DNA of 64,000 nucleotides from Mesoterricola sediminis (GCF_030295425.1 NZ_AP027081.1:3765001-3829000), one strand, 5' to 3'; positions 46,781 through 56,291 are shown, counted from the stretch's first letter. Notes: generated from the letters alone by a model not told the origin. A program made the numbers and translations.

Positions 46781-47940
46781 ACTTCCTGACCCTGGTCCTG
46801 CGCTCCCTGTTCCGCTCCAAGCGGCGGACGGTCCTCACCGTCCTGAGCCTCGCCGTGTCGGTCTTCCTGATCGCGCTCCTCCAGAGCCTCCTGGGCACCA
46901 TGGACGCCCTGACGGTTTCGGGCGGCAGCGGCACCCGGTTCGTGGTGCAGGACAAGGCCTCCTTCACCAACGTGATCCCCCAGTCCTACGCCAACTACCT
47001 CCGCGCCCAGCCCGAGATCGAGGCCTTCACGGCCTTCCAGTGGTTCGGCGGCGAGTACAAGGACCCCAAGAACTTCTTCGCCAACTTCGCCGTCGAGCCC
47101 GAGACGTACCTGCAGGTGTACCGCGAGGAGGCCAACCTCGCGAGCATCCCCCCGGCCCAGGTCCGCGACTTCCTGCGCGACGGCAACGGCTGCATCGTCG
47201 GGAAGACGCTCGCGGACCGCTTCGGCTGGAAGGTGGGCGACGTCGTGCCGCTGCGGAGCAGCATCTTCAACATCACCGTCCGCCTCAACATCCGCATCAT
47301 CTTCGTGGGGAAGCGCAAGTCCGACGAGATGTTCCTGGCCTTCAACATCCGCCAGCTCCAGGAGGCCGTCCCCTTCATGAAGGGCCGCGTGGGCGCCTTC
47401 ACCGCCCGGGCCCGCAACCCCGCCGACATCCCCCGCCTCTGCGAGCGGATCGACCGGCATTTCGCGAACTCCGCCCAGGAGACCCTCACCATCACGGAGA
47501 ACGCCTTCAACCTGAACATGATGAAGATGCTGGGCGACTACTCCACCATGATCCACTCCATCACCGGGGCGGTCCTCGTGGCGATCCTCATCGTCACCGC
47601 CAACACCATGGCCATGGCCATCCGGGAGCGGACGACGCAGATCTCCACCATGCGCGCGCTCGGATTCCGGTCCTCCCAGATCCTGAGCCTCCTCATGGCC
47701 GAGGGCCTCCTCCTCTCCCTTCTCGGCAGCGGCCTGGGCATCTTCATGGCCATGGGCGCCGCCGACCTCGCCGCCAAGGTGGGCGGCGCGATCCTGCCCT
47801 GGATGGCCGACTTCATCATCACAGGCGAGACGCTGCTCCTGTGCGTGCTCATCACCCTCGCCCTGGGCCTCCTCTCCACCTTCGCCCCGGCCTACCGCGC
47901 CAGCCGCAGGCCCATCACCGACGGCCTGAGGGCGCTATGA
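46777..47940 (+). CDS. MacB/FtsX-type ABC permease, first copy
   Basis: The 387-residue protein has one N-terminal span (RTVLTVLSLAVSVFLIALLQSLL), a MacB-like periplasmic domain of about 230 residues and three C-terminal spans. TTQISTMRALGFRSSQILSLL is the conserved cytoplasmic loop. It starts with GTG overlapping the ATPase TGA and overlaps the second permease by four bases. Two permeases with one ATPase suggest a heterodimeric transmembrane part. The substrate is unknown; antimicrobial, lipid or peptide export are options. Confidence 0.88.
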   Translation: MNFLTLVLRSLFRSKRRTVLTVLSLAVSVFLIALLQSLLGTMDALTVSGGSGTRFVVQDKASFTNVIPQSYANYLRAQPEIEAFTAFQWFGGEYKDPKNFFANFAVEPETYLQVYREEANLASIPPAQVRDFLRDGNGCIVGKTLADRFGWKVGDVVPLRSSIFNITVRLNIRIIFVGKRKSDEMFLAFNIRQLQEAVPFMKGRVGAFTARARNPADIPRLCERIDRHFANSAQETLTITENAFNLNMMKMLGDYSTMIHSITGAVLVAILIVTANTMAMAIRERTTQISTMRALGFRSSQILSLLMAEGLLLSLLGSGLGIFMAMGAADLAAKVGGAILPWMADFIITGETLLLCVLITLALGLLSTFAPAYRASRRPITDGLRAL

Positions 47941-49163
47941 TCGGCTGGCTCTTCGTGCCGCTGGCACCCTACCTGCTCTGGCTGCTCCACGCCGCCCTCT
48001 TCCACCCCGTGCCCCTGGCCTACAACTGGCGCTCCATCTGGGTCCGCAAGGCCGGCACCCTCTCCACCGTGGGCGCCATCGCCATCGTCGTGATGATCTT
48101 CGTCGTGGTGCTCTCCATGGCCCAGGGCGTCTCCCGGGCCTACGTGCGCAGCGGGCGCGACGACCAGGTCATCATCCTGCGCCAGAACGCACGGGTCGAG
48201 ATGATGAGTTCGGTGACCCTCGCCCAGGCCCGCCTCATCGCCACGCATCCCCTCATCGCCCGGGACGCCCAGGGTCCCCTCCTCACCGAGGACATCATCG
48301 TGAGCAAGCAGCTGCCCCTCGCGGACGGCTCGGGCAGCCTCACCGTGACCGTGCGCGGCACCACCCGCGCCGGGGCCCGCATGCGCAGCCAGGTGACCCT
48401 GGTGGCTGGGCGCTGGTTCCGCCCCGGGCTATCCGAGGCCGTGGTGCCCCGGCGCATGCAGAACCGCTACGCGGGCGTGGATCTCGGCGGCACCATCGCC
48501 ATGGGCGGCCGCACCTGGACCGTGGTGGGGGTCTTCGACGGCAGCGGCTCGGTCTACGACTCCGAGGTGTGGACGGACGTGGCGGACCTGCGCCAGGCCT
48601 ACCGGCGCTACGGCGTGGACTCCTCCGTCGCGGTCCGGCTGCGCAGCGCGGAGGACGTGCCCGCCTTCGTCCGGGACATGGAGCGGGACGTGCGCCTCAA
48701 GCTGGAGGCGAAACCCGAGCCCGCCTACTTCGCGGACCTGGGCGACGCGGGCCGGCCCATGCAGGTGCTCGGGCAGATCATCACGGCCATCCTCACGGTG
48801 GGCGCCATCTTCGCGGCCATGAACACCATGTACGCCGCCGTCGCCGGCCGCACCTCCGAGATCGGGACCCTCCGGGCGATCGGCTTCAAGCGCCGGGAGA
48901 TCCTGGCCAGCTTCCAGTGGGAGGCCATCCTCCTCACCGCCCTGGGGGGCCTCCTGGGCGCGTCCCTCGCCCTCCTCTTCAACGGCACCCGGTCCGGGGG
49001 CGTGAACATGACCACCTGGTCCGACGTCAGCTACGCCTTCGCGATCACCCCGGGCCTGATGGCCCAGGGCGTGGCCTTCAGCATCCTCATGGGCCTCGCC
49101 GGGGGCTTCCTGCCCGCCTGGCGAGCGAGCAGGATTCCCGTCACCGAGGCGATGCGAGGATGA
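47937..49163 (+). CDS. MacB/FtsX-type ABC permease, second copy
   Basis: The 408-residue protein resembles its upstream neighbour in layout but has an extra N-terminal hydrophobic segment (FVPLAPYLLWLLHAALFHPV) before the first MacB-type span. The periplasmic domain is followed by three spans with RTSEIGTLRAIGFKRREILASF. It overlaps the first permease by ATGA. It is the last gene of the efflux operon; a PadR-type gene follows after an inverted repeat and a promoter. The extra N-terminal span is a feature not seen in standard MacB. Confidence 0.88.
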   Translation: MIGWLFVPLAPYLLWLLHAALFHPVPLAYNWRSIWVRKAGTLSTVGAIAIVVMIFVVVLSMAQGVSRAYVRSGRDDQVIILRQNARVEMMSSVTLAQARLIATHPLIARDAQGPLLTEDIIVSKQLPLADGSGSLTVTVRGTTRAGARMRSQVTLVAGRWFRPGLSEAVVPRRMQNRYAGVDLGGTIAMGGRTWTVVGVFDGSGSVYDSEVWTDVADLRQAYRRYGVDSSVAVRLRSAEDVPAFVRDMERDVRLKLEAKPEPAYFADLGDAGRPMQVLGQIITAILTVGAIFAAMNTMYAAVAGRTSEIGTLRAIGFKRREILASFQWEAILLTALGGLLGASLALLFNGTRSGGVNMTTWSDVSYAFAITPGLMAQGVAFSILMGLAGGFLPAWRASRIPVTEAMRG

Positions 49164-49165
49164 AT

Positions 49166-49186
49166 GTCTAATATTTTATGCTAGAC
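49166..49186. promoter_or_regulatory. inverted repeat upstream of the PadR-type gene, possible operator
   Basis: GTCTA (49166-49170) and TAGAC (49182-49186) are exact reverse complements separated by 11 bases of A/T-rich sequence, in the 90-base gap between the permease and the PadR-type gene. PadR proteins bind such spaced palindromes. Binding has not been shown. Confidence 0.4.
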
Positions 49187-49203
49187 TGGGCCGGCTCGCC
49201 GCG

Positions 49204-49231
49204 TTGACCCTATCGCAAGGCGAGGTAAACT
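49204..49231 (+). promoter_or_regulatory. promoter of the PadR-type gene
   Basis: TTGACC (49204-49209) and TAAACT (49226-49231) are 16 bases apart, close to the consensus. Transcription would begin about 16 bases before the start codon. GGGAGG at 49244-49249 is the ribosome site. Confidence 0.6.
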
Positions 49232-49253
49232 TGAAGCCTAAACGGGAGGCACC

Positions 49254-49580
49254 ATGGACCGTGAACTGCTGAAGGGGAGCACACCGCTCCTTCTGTTGTC
49301 CCTGCTCACGGACGGACCCATGTACGGGTACCAGATCATCGAGACGGTTCGCCAGCGCACCGACGGAAGCTACACGCTGAAGGAGGGCGCGCTCTACCCC
49401 GCCCTGCACAAGCTCGAGGCGGCCGAATTCATCACCTCGTACTGGCAGACCCAGCCCAATGGCCGCGACCGCCGCTACTATGCGATCCTCCCGGCCGGCA
49501 CCGCCTTCCTCGACGCCAAGAAGGCCGAGTGGGGCCGGTTCGTCGCCATGGTCGACGGGTTCGTGGGGCCCCGGCCGTGA
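49254..49580 (+). CDS. PadR-family transcription regulator
   Basis: The 108-residue protein is a short PadR regulator: an N-terminal winged helix with LLLLSLLTDGPMYGYQIIETV, the wing-forming KEGALYPALHKLEAAEFI and GRDRRYYAILPAGTAFL, and a C-terminal dimerisation helix. PadR repressors often control adjacent efflux genes, and a MacAB-type pump operon ends 90 bases upstream. Its TGA overlaps the GTG of a HAAS-like membrane protein gene, the usual partner arrangement. Confidence 0.9.
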   Translation: MDRELLKGSTPLLLLSLLTDGPMYGYQIIETVRQRTDGSYTLKEGALYPALHKLEAAEFITSYWQTQPNGRDRRYYAILPAGTAFLDAKKAEWGRFVAMVDGFVGPRP

Positions 49581-50323
49581 ACCAGGCGCTGGCGGGCTAC
49601 CTCGCCGAGGTGGAGCAGTCCCTCCGCGGACTGTCCTCCGGCAGGCGCCGCCTCATCGTGCGCGAACTGGAAGCCCACCTCCGGGACGAGGCCGAGGCCC
49701 GCGGCCTCCTGACCGAGTCGGACATGGAGGCCCTCCTGGCCGAGAAGGAGATGCCCCGGGAGCTGGCCTCCCAGCTCTCCGAGGGCGAGGACACCGACAC
49801 CACGCACCGCAGCGAGACCTCCCTCCTCGCCGGTTCCCTCCTGGGCCTGGCCACGGGCGGCTACCTCTTCCTCCAGGGCAACTGGCCCTGGCACCTGAGC
49901 CTCGCCTTCTGCTTCGCCCACGGGCTCGCCGTCGGGGCCGGGCTCTTCCTGGTCCGCCGCCGCTGGCAGACGCTGCGCCCGGGCGTGCGCGTCCTGACCT
50001 CCGCCCTCTTCGGCACCCTCATGGCCATTCCCCTGGGCTTCACCAGCCTGCGGGGCTTCATGGCGAGCCGCCTGATGTACGGCGCCTTCACGGGCTACAT
50101 GCTGGAGCGGCACTCCACGACGCGACCGGCCTGGCAGGCCGTCGCCGAGACCCTCGCCTTCACCCTCGTGGATGCCTTCCTGTGGACGTTCGTGTTCCAC
50201 CACCGGCGCCCGTACGCCTGGCTCCTTGAACTCAGCTTCAATTTCACCCTCGCCCTGGGGGTCCTCGTGGCCATCCACCTGAAGCGCCTGATGTCCGGCC
50301 GCTGGCTGCTGGCGCCCCAGTGA
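49577..50323 (+). CDS. HAAS-domain membrane protein, partner of the PadR-type regulator
   Basis: The 248-residue protein starts with a helical HAAS-type domain ([20 protein letters not shown] and [15 protein letters not shown], then [21 protein letters not shown]), followed by about five spans. Such proteins are commonly encoded directly after a PadR gene and are thought to pass a membrane signal. Start is GTG overlapping the PadR TGA. The upstream efflux operon is the probable target of the pair, by proximity only. Confidence 0.75.
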   Translation: MNQALAGYLAEVEQSLRGLSSGRRRLIVRELEAHLRDEAEARGLLTESDMEALLAEKEMPRELASQLSEGEDTDTTHRSETSLLAGSLLGLATGGYLFLQGNWPWHLSLAFCFAHGLAVGAGLFLVRRRWQTLRPGVRVLTSALFGTLMAIPLGFTSLRGFMASRLMYGAFTGYMLERHSTTRPAWQAVAETLAFTLVDAFLWTFVFHHRRPYAWLLELSFNFTLALGVLVAIHLKRLMSGRWLLAPQ

Positions 50324-50330
50324 TTTCCCG

Positions 50331-50359
50331 TTGAGATCCAAGGGTATCTTGGATAAACT
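50331..50359 (+). promoter_or_regulatory. promoter of rpmE
   Basis: TTGAGA (50331-50336) and TAAACT (50354-50359) are separated by 17 bases. The spacer contains an imperfect dyad (ATCCAAG/CTTGGAT, 50337-50354) that may be an operator. Transcription would begin near 50366 and give a leader of about 58 bases. Confidence 0.6.
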
Positions 50360-50423
50360 ATTCCCCTTGTGCGTGAACAAGCCGCGTGCCGCCTTGGCAT
50401 CCGGTCGGTTCCAGGAGGCCTCG

Positions 50424-50675
50424 ATGAAGGACAAGATCCATCCCCAGCTGCATGACGTGACCGTCCATTGCGCCTGCGGCAGTGAGTTCCAGACCCGCTC
50501 CACCAAGAAGGAGCTCCGCGTGGAAGTGTGCGCGGCCTGCCACCCCTTCTTCACCGGCAAGCAGAAGGTCATGGACACCGCCGGCCGCGTGGAGAAGTTC
50601 AACCGCAAGTATGCGAAGAAGGAAGCTCCCGTGAGCGCGGAAGCCGCTCCCGAAGCCACCGAAGCCAACCAGTAG
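50424..50675 (+). CDS. rpmE: ribosomal protein bL31
   Basis: The 83-residue ribosomal protein has the bL31 core: [40 protein letters not shown] and [17 protein letters not shown]. The CxC and CxxC cysteines mark the zinc-binding type. A 15-residue Ala/Glu-rich tail is added after KYAKKE. AGGAGG lies 6 bases before the ATG. A strong terminator follows the gene. Confidence 0.96.
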   Translation: MKDKIHPQLHDVTVHCACGSEFQTRSTKKELRVEVCAACHPFFTGKQKVMDTAGRVEKFNRKYAKKEAPVSAEAAPEATEANQ

Positions 50676-50690
50676 CGAGGCGTTTCCCAG

Positions 50691-50722
50691 GAACGGGCCG
50701 GTCACCGGCCCGTTCTTTTTTT
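50691..50722 (+). terminator. intrinsic terminator of rpmE
   Basis: GAACGGGCCGG (50691-50701) pairs with CCGGCCCGTTC (50705-50715) and is followed by seven Ts (50716-50722). Confidence 0.9.
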
Positions 50723-50744
50723 GTGCCCCGCCCCCGGAGGTCCC

Positions 50745-51818
50745 ATGCTCGACCAGCTTGAATCCCTTGATGCCAAGTTCCAGGAAATCGAGGCCCAGCT
50801 CCAGGATCCGGCCGTGGTCAGCGATCCCAAGCGCCTGCGCGAGCTGACCAAGCACCGGGCCGAGCTCGAGCCCGTCGTGGCCGCCTGGCACGCCCAGCGC
50901 ACCCGCCTCCACCAGCTGGAGGAGGCCGAGGCCATCCTGGCCGACAAGACCCTGGACAGCGACCTGCGCGACCTGGCCGCCCTGGAGATCCCGGAGCTGA
51001 AGGAGGCCATCCAGCAGGGCGAGACCGAACTCCGGGCCCTCCTGGTGCCCAAGGACCCCAAGGACGCCAAGAACGTCATCCTGGAGGTCCGCGCGGGCAC
51101 CGGCGGCGAGGAGGCCGCCCTCTTCGCGGCGGAGGTGTTCCGGATGTACGTGCGCTTCGCCGAACGCCGCGGCTACCGGGTCTCCGTCCTCAGCGAGAGC
51201 GAGGCCGAACAGGGCGGGCTCCGGGAGGTGGTGGCGGAGATCGAAGGCGAGGGCGCCTACAGCCTCTTCCGCTTCGAGTCCGGCGTCCACCGGGTCCAGC
51301 GCGTGCCCAAGACCGAGACCCAGGGCCGCATCCACACCTCCGCCTGCACCGTGGCCGTCATGCCCGAGGCCGAGGAGGTGGACATCGTCATCCACGAGAA
51401 GGACCTGCGCATCGACACCTTCTGCTCCGGCGGCAAGGGCGGCCAGAGCGTCAACACCACCTACTCCGCCGTACGCCTCACCCACCTGCCCACCAACACC
51501 GTGGTCAGCTGCCAGGACGAGCGCAGCCAGCTCAAGAACATGGCCAAGGCCATGACCGTCCTCCGCTCCCGCCTCCTGGAGAAGGCCCAGGCCGAGAAGG
51601 ACGCGGCCGAGGCCAGCCTGCGCAAGACCCAGGTGGGCTCCGGCGACCGCAGCGAGAAGATCCGCACCTACAACTTCCCCCAGGGCCGGGTCACGGACCA
51701 CCGGGTGAACGTCACCATCCACCAGATCGACGCCTTCATGCAGGGCCAGATCGAGCCCATCCTGGAGCCCCTGCGGGCCGCCTTCGAGGCGGAGCGCCTG
51801 CAGGCCATGGACGCCTGA
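50745..51818 (+). CDS. prfA: peptide chain release factor 1
   Basis: RF1 ends translation at UAA and UAG codons. The 357-residue protein has the domain 1 helices, the [11 protein letters not shown] segment, the codon-reading PxT loop ([17 protein letters not shown], here PKT where E. coli has PAT) and the catalytic GGQ in [14 protein letters not shown]. The final [19 protein letters not shown] is typical. The ATG at 50745 follows CGGAGG at good spacing, and eight upstream codons are inside the rpmE terminator region and are not used. Confidence 0.96.
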   Translation: MLDQLESLDAKFQEIEAQLQDPAVVSDPKRLRELTKHRAELEPVVAAWHAQRTRLHQLEEAEAILADKTLDSDLRDLAALEIPELKEAIQQGETELRALLVPKDPKDAKNVILEVRAGTGGEEAALFAAEVFRMYVRFAERRGYRVSVLSESEAEQGGLREVVAEIEGEGAYSLFRFESGVHRVQRVPKTETQGRIHTSACTVAVMPEAEEVDIVIHEKDLRIDTFCSGGKGGQSVNTTYSAVRLTHLPTNTVVSCQDERSQLKNMAKAMTVLRSRLLEKAQAEKDAAEASLRKTQVGSGDRSEKIRTYNFPQGRVTDHRVNVTIHQIDAFMQGQIEPILEPLRAAFEAERLQAMDA

Positions 51819-51839
51819 CCCGCCCGCGCCGCGGGACGC

Positions 51840-51871
51840 GAAAAGGGGCCCCCGGATGGGGGCCCCTTTCG
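51840..51871 (+). terminator. hairpin after prfA
   Basis: AAAGGGGCCCCC (51842-51853) and GGGGGCCCCTTT (51858-51869) pair around GGAT, ending in a short T-run. It lies 20-odd bases after the prfA stop. Confidence 0.7.
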
Positions 51872-51884
51872 CCTTCGGGACACC

Positions 51885-51914
51885 AAAAAAGGGGGGCCCT
51901 TGCGGGCCCCCCTT
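51885..51914 (-). terminator. intrinsic terminator of the TonB-dependent receptor gene
   Basis: On the minus strand a perfect 11-bp stem (AAGGGGGGCCC at 51889-51899 with GGGCCCCCCTT at 51904-51914) is followed by TTTTTT (51890-51885), 21 bases after the receptor stop codon. Confidence 0.82.
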
Positions 51915-51934
51915 CAGGTGGTGCGGCGGGTGTC

Positions 51935-54871
51935 CTAGAAGCGGACGCCGGCGGACAGGAAGAAGGAGCGGGCGGCGCCGAAGTTGGAGGAGCCGGTCTG
52001 CTTGCCGAAGGAGGAGCCGGGAACCCAGGCGCTGTTCACGGCGAGGTTGCTGCCGTTGTAGCTGCTGCTGTTGGCGGCGACGCCGGTGGCCTTGTTCATG
52101 GTGGTGTTCCAGCCGAGGATCTGCTGGTGGTTCCACACGTTGGTGATGACCATCTTCACGAAGGCCTTGACGGGCGTGCCCTTGACCTTGGCCAGCTGCC
52201 AGTCCTGGGTGATGGAAAGGTCCATGAAGGCCGAGGCGGGAGCCACGAACTGGCCGCGCTGGTTGCCGTAGTACTGGGTGAAGTTCGTGCCGGCGCCGAC
52301 GTAGGCGAGGTCGACGTCGATCTGGCCGGGGGTGATGTTGCGGGTCAGGCTGTAGTGCGCGCCCGAATCGAAGCGGTAGATGAGGCCCCAGGTGGTGCGG
52401 CCGTAGGCGCTGTCGTGGTAGTAGGACCCGGTCATGCGCATGCGGAGGGGAACGTTGCCGGTGAGGGCGCCGTAGGGCGAGGTGATGTCGGGAGAGAAGG
52501 AGACCGTGCGGGGCTGGCCGAGGGTGGCGGCGGCATGGGAGGAGGCGATGTTGGTCGTGGTCCAGGCCTGGAGGCCCTCGCCGCGAGCGGGGGTGGAGGA
52601 GCCTTCACCCTCGTAGTTGCCTTCCGTGCGGGCCCAGGTGATGTTGCCGGCGAAGGACCAGGTGCCCTTCTGGGCCTGGGCGTCCAGCTCGAGGTCGTGG
52701 TACTTGCGCTTGGCGACGCTGCTGTTGCCCCACACCTTCATGTAGGCGGTGAAGGCGGCGGCGGTGTCGGTGACGGTGCCCATGTTGCCCTGCTGGTAGT
52801 CGAGCAGGTCATGCCATTCCTTGTTGACGTAGGTCAGCTTGACGGCGCCGGTCCCGAAGAGGTCGCTCTTGAAGGAGTAGGCGGCGGACAGCTGGGTCTC
52901 GTCGACGTGGGGGGCCTTGAGGTCGTTGGAGAGCTTGACGTTCAGGCTGGGGTTGCCATACCAGGCCACGTTCGCGGCGGTCTGGGGGTACTTGGCCAGG
53001 TTCCAGATGTCGCTGCCGGGGGCGACGGGGAGGGCGGTGTTGGGATCGCCGGTCCAGTAGTAGTCGATTTCCTTGGGGTTGCCCTGACGGGTCACCTGGG
53101 TGGTGATGCCCTCGGCCACGGCCGAGTTGTAGCGGGCCCAGCTGGCGCCGAGGACCCACTGGGCGTCGCCCAGGATGTCGTACTTCAGGCCGAGGCGGGG
53201 GGAGAAGCCGTTGGCGGACACGGTGGTGATGCCGGTGTCGGACTCGGCCTTGTACTTGTCGTAGCGCAGGCCGATCTGGAAGGCCAGCTTGTTGTTGACC
53301 GTCCACTTGTCGTTCAGGTAGACGCCCGTGGTCTTGGTCTTGGCCTCGCCGGCGCCGGACTCGTAGACCCACATGGCGACGGGGATGCCGGTGCGGGCGG
53401 CGTAGCTGAAGGCGTCCACTTCGAGGATGTAGCCCGTGGAGGTCTGCTCGTTGCGGGAGCGGCGGATGCCCTCGTAGTAGTCGGCGCCGAAGTCGGTGGC
53501 GTGGGAGCCGGCGGCATCCCAGAAGAGGCTCACCTTGGCGTTGATGGTGTGGTTGTCGCGGTGGTCGCCGCCGTCGTTGGCGTTGAAGATGCCGTGATTG
53601 TAGTAGTAGCCGGTGGCATCGTCATAGATGGGGCTGTTGGCGATCTGGCTGCCGTCGACGCTGGGGCCGGCGCCGTAGGTCTGCTTCTTCTGGCCGAAGC
53701 GCAGGTCGGAGGTCAGGTTGGAGCTCCAGACGGAACGGAGGGCCACGTTGTAGAGGCTGTCCTTGTAGGTCTGGGGGATCAGGGACGCCAGCTCACCGGC
53801 GCTGTAGTCGCGCAGGTTCTCGGCGTTCTGGCTGTTCTGCCAGGCATAGACCAGGGTGTGGTTCTGGTTGATGAGCCAGGTCAGCTTCAGCTGGCGGCGG
53901 ATCTCTTCGCGGTTGTAGTTGTAGTTGCTGTTGCCGGCGATGGTGCCCAGGGCCCCGGAGCCGAGCGAGGAGGAGGTGTTCACGCTGGTGCGGAAGTAGG
54001 AGCCGGAGAACCAGAGGCGATCCTTGAGGATGTAGCCGCCCAGGCTGAAGGTCTTCTGCTCGGAGAGCTGGTTCGTGATGGCGGCCCGGTTCTGCATGGG
54101 CTGCACGGCGTTCCACTGGGGATTGCTCAGCTCCTCGCGCCACTGGCCCGTGAAGGTGTTGCCGCCGGAGCGGGTGACGGCGTTCATGACGCCGCCGTCG
54201 ACGCTGCCGTACTCGGCGGAGATGGCGCCGGTGATGACCTGCATCTCTTCCACCGCGTCATCGATCATGCGCACGCCGCGGTTGCCGTAGGCGTTGTCGG
54301 CCACGTTCTGGCCGTCGACGAGGTAGAGGTTGCCGCTGGTCATGGCGCCGCGGATCTGGACGCGGCCGCCGACACCGGAGACGACGCCGGGGGTCAGGAG
54401 GGCCACGGTCTCCATCGTGCGGTTGGTGGTGGGCAGCTGGTCGACGTTGTCGAGGCTGTAGTTGGAGGCCGTCTTCACGTCGGTCTTGTCAACCGCGGTG
54501 TTGGTGGCGACCACTTCGACCACGGCGCCGACGGTCTTGGCCATCGTGAAGCGCGGCTGGTAGTTCTGGTCGATGCCGATCTTCTCGGTGGTCTTGAAGG
54601 CGTTGTAGCCGGTCTTGGTGAGTTCAATCGTGTAGACGCCGGGAGGCAGGAGGCGCGCAATGAAGCGGCCCTTCTCGTCCGACGCCAGGACGCGGGCGCC
54701 CTGCAGGTTGGGGGAGGTCAGGCGGACCGTGACGCCCGCGATGCCGGCGCCGTTGGACTCAAGCACCTCACCCGTGATAGTGCAGGTCTGCGTGCCCTGG
54801 GCGATGAGGGAGACGGAACCGACGGCGATGATGGCGCCGATCCTGCCGAGCTGGTTGAAGTAGCGATGCAT
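51935..54871 (-). CDS. Oar-like TonB-dependent outer-membrane receptor
   Basis: The 978-residue protein has a signal peptide (GAIIAVGSVSLIAQG) and a carboxypeptidase-regulatory-like domain (about 25-105, TGEVLESNGAGIAGVTVRL to GVYTIELTKTGY). The plug follows (about 110-230, QLPTTNRTMETVALLTPGV, VQIRGAMTSGNLYLVDGQN), and then a 22-strand-type barrel ends in GVRF with the terminal Phe. This is the Oar/SusC-like type abundant in Acidobacteriota, taking up large nutrients. AGGAGG abuts one ATG (54877) and lies six bases from the next (54871), which is therefore preferred. No TonB or SusD gene is adjacent. Confidence 0.9.
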   Translation of the reverse strand: MHRYFNQLGRIGAIIAVGSVSLIAQGTQTCTITGEVLESNGAGIAGVTVRLTSPNLQGARVLASDEKGRFIARLLPPGVYTIELTKTGYNAFKTTEKIGIDQNYQPRFTMAKTVGAVVEVVATNTAVDKTDVKTASNYSLDNVDQLPTTNRTMETVALLTPGVVSGVGGRVQIRGAMTSGNLYLVDGQNVADNAYGNRGVRMIDDAVEEMQVITGAISAEYGSVDGGVMNAVTRSGGNTFTGQWREELSNPQWNAVQPMQNRAAITNQLSEQKTFSLGGYILKDRLWFSGSYFRTSVNTSSSLGSGALGTIAGNSNYNYNREEIRRQLKLTWLINQNHTLVYAWQNSQNAENLRDYSAGELASLIPQTYKDSLYNVALRSVWSSNLTSDLRFGQKKQTYGAGPSVDGSQIANSPIYDDATGYYYNHGIFNANDGGDHRDNHTINAKVSLFWDAAGSHATDFGADYYEGIRRSRNEQTSTGYILEVDAFSYAARTGIPVAMWVYESGAGEAKTKTTGVYLNDKWTVNNKLAFQIGLRYDKYKAESDTGITTVSANGFSPRLGLKYDILGDAQWVLGASWARYNSAVAEGITTQVTRQGNPKEIDYYWTGDPNTALPVAPGSDIWNLAKYPQTAANVAWYGNPSLNVKLSNDLKAPHVDETQLSAAYSFKSDLFGTGAVKLTYVNKEWHDLLDYQQGNMGTVTDTAAAFTAYMKVWGNSSVAKRKYHDLELDAQAQKGTWSFAGNITWARTEGNYEGEGSSTPARGEGLQAWTTTNIASSHAAATLGQPRTVSFSPDITSPYGALTGNVPLRMRMTGSYYHDSAYGRTTWGLIYRFDSGAHYSLTRNITPGQIDVDLAYVGAGTNFTQYYGNQRGQFVAPASAFMDLSITQDWQLAKVKGTPVKAFVKMVITNVWNHQQILGWNTTMNKATGVAANSSSYNGSNLAVNSAWVPGSSFGKQTGSSNFGAARSFFLSAGVRF

Positions 54872-55301
54872 CTGCATCCTCCTAAGTTGTTTGGTTGCAA
54901 GTTTTTGCCGCAAAGGGCAGAGGGGTAGACCTTACCTGCAGGCAAAAGTGGCCTTGCTACTGGGAGCTTCAATCCGGGGATGGATTTGTCACGTAGGTTA
55001 GCACACTTCGAATGACGATGAGAAATTTTGTGAATGATACAGGAACTTTCTCGTGATTTAAGGCACAAGGGCCGCGCCATCGGGCGGCATGTTCTTGCAA
55101 AACGCATATGGATCAAGGGATGTCCTTGTCGGTTTCCGATCCGAAGAGGTTTGCGGCCGACCCCCATGGCGAAGGGCCGTCCAGCCCCTTTTGGCCGGGG
55201 AGCGGCGCCCCCCCCGCCTCCGATTGTCACAGCCAGGCGGCCTCCCCTCCCTTTCCTTCGGATCCGGTTGGGGCCAGAATCAGGGCAACCCAGGACCGTC
55301 C
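54872..55301. other. 430-base divergent intergenic region
   Basis: The region separates the TonB-dependent receptor (minus) and the MoxR gene (plus) and should hold promoters for both. The half next to the receptor is less GC-rich and has AAATTTTGTGAATGATAC-type sequence around 55025-55045. On the minus strand TAACCT (about 55000) might be a -10. The half nearest MoxR is GC-rich and shows no clear promoter. Short open frames here look non-coding. Confidence 0.45.
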
Positions 55302-56255
55302 ATGCCCGCGAAACCCGCACTCCCCCTTGCCCCCCTGCTGCACGAATGCCGGAAGGTCATCGTGGGCCAGCCCCGGGTCCTCGAGCGGCTGATGGCCGCC
55401 CTGCTGGTCCCCGGCCATGTCCTCCTGGAGGGCCTGCCCGGCCTGGCCAAGACCCGGACCATCCGGACCCTGGCCTCGGCCAGCCGCATGGCCTTCCGCC
55501 GCATCCAGTTCACCCCGGACCTCCTGCCCTCGGACGTGGTGGGCACCCTCGTCTTCGACCCGCGGAACCTCACCTTCTCCCCCCGCATCGGCCCGATCTT
55601 CGCCAACCTGCTCCTGGCCGACGAGATCAACCGGGCCCCCAGCAAGGTCCAGTCCGCCCTCCTCGAGGCCATGGAGGAGCGTCAGGTGACCCTGGGCGAG
55701 GAGGCCTTCACCCTTCCGGACCCCTTCCTCGTCCTCGCCACCCAGAACCCCCTCGAGCAGGAGGGGACCTTCCCCCTCCCCGAGGCCCAGATGGACCGGT
55801 TCCTCTTCAAATTGAAGGTGGACTATCCCGGCGCCGAGGAAGAGGCGGAGGTGCTGCGCCGCGCCGACGGGCACGAGGAGCCCGTCCATCCCGCCGTGGA
55901 CGCCCAGGCCCTCATCGAGGCCCGGAAGGAGGCCCAGCGGGTCCGCCTGGACGAGGCCATCCGCACCTACATCGTCCGGCTGGTCCAGGGCACGCGCCCG
56001 GGCCAGGGCAAGGCGTGGAAAGGGCGGGAACTGCTCCGGTGCGGCGCCTCGCCCCGGGCGGCCCTGGCCTTCCAGGCCGCCGGGAAGGCCGTCGCCTACC
56101 TGGCCGGCCGTGACCACGTGCTGCCCGAGGACGTGGCCAACCTGGCGCCGGACGTCCTGCGGCACCGCCTCCTCCTGACCTACGAAAGCGAGGCGGACGG
56201 CGTCACCACCGATGATGTCATCAAGGCCCTGCTGGCGGCGACGCCCCGGCCCTGA
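55302..56255 (+). CDS. MoxR-family AAA+ ATPase
   Basis: The 317-residue protein has the MoxR layout: CRKVIVGQPRVLERLMAALL, Walker A LEGLPGLAKTRTIRTLA, the RIQFTPDLLPSDVVGTLVFD insertion, Walker B LLLADEINRAPSKVQSALLEAMEERQV and sensor 1 FLVLATQNPLEQEGTFPLPEAQMDRF. MoxR ATPases act as chaperones for partners with von Willebrand A domains (DUF58 and VWA genes), which normally follow. Here the next gene is asparaginase, so the partner genes lie elsewhere or are absent. The ATG at 55302 fits the family start. Confidence 0.92.
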   Translation: MPAKPALPLAPLLHECRKVIVGQPRVLERLMAALLVPGHVLLEGLPGLAKTRTIRTLASASRMAFRRIQFTPDLLPSDVVGTLVFDPRNLTFSPRIGPIFANLLLADEINRAPSKVQSALLEAMEERQVTLGEEAFTLPDPFLVLATQNPLEQEGTFPLPEAQMDRFLFKLKVDYPGAEEEAEVLRRADGHEEPVHPAVDAQALIEARKEAQRVRLDEAIRTYIVRLVQGTRPGQGKAWKGRELLRCGASPRAALAFQAAGKAVAYLAGRDHVLPEDVANLAPDVLRHRLLLTYESEADGVTTDDVIKALLAATPRP

Positions 56256-56291
56256 GGCCGGGCGCCGGCCGGGTCGGGCACAGTAAGATAG

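Noticed and set aside
52127-54928. 933-codon plus-strand frame
   Set aside because: Antisense of the TonB-dependent receptor; Gly/Val/Ala-rich with no motif.
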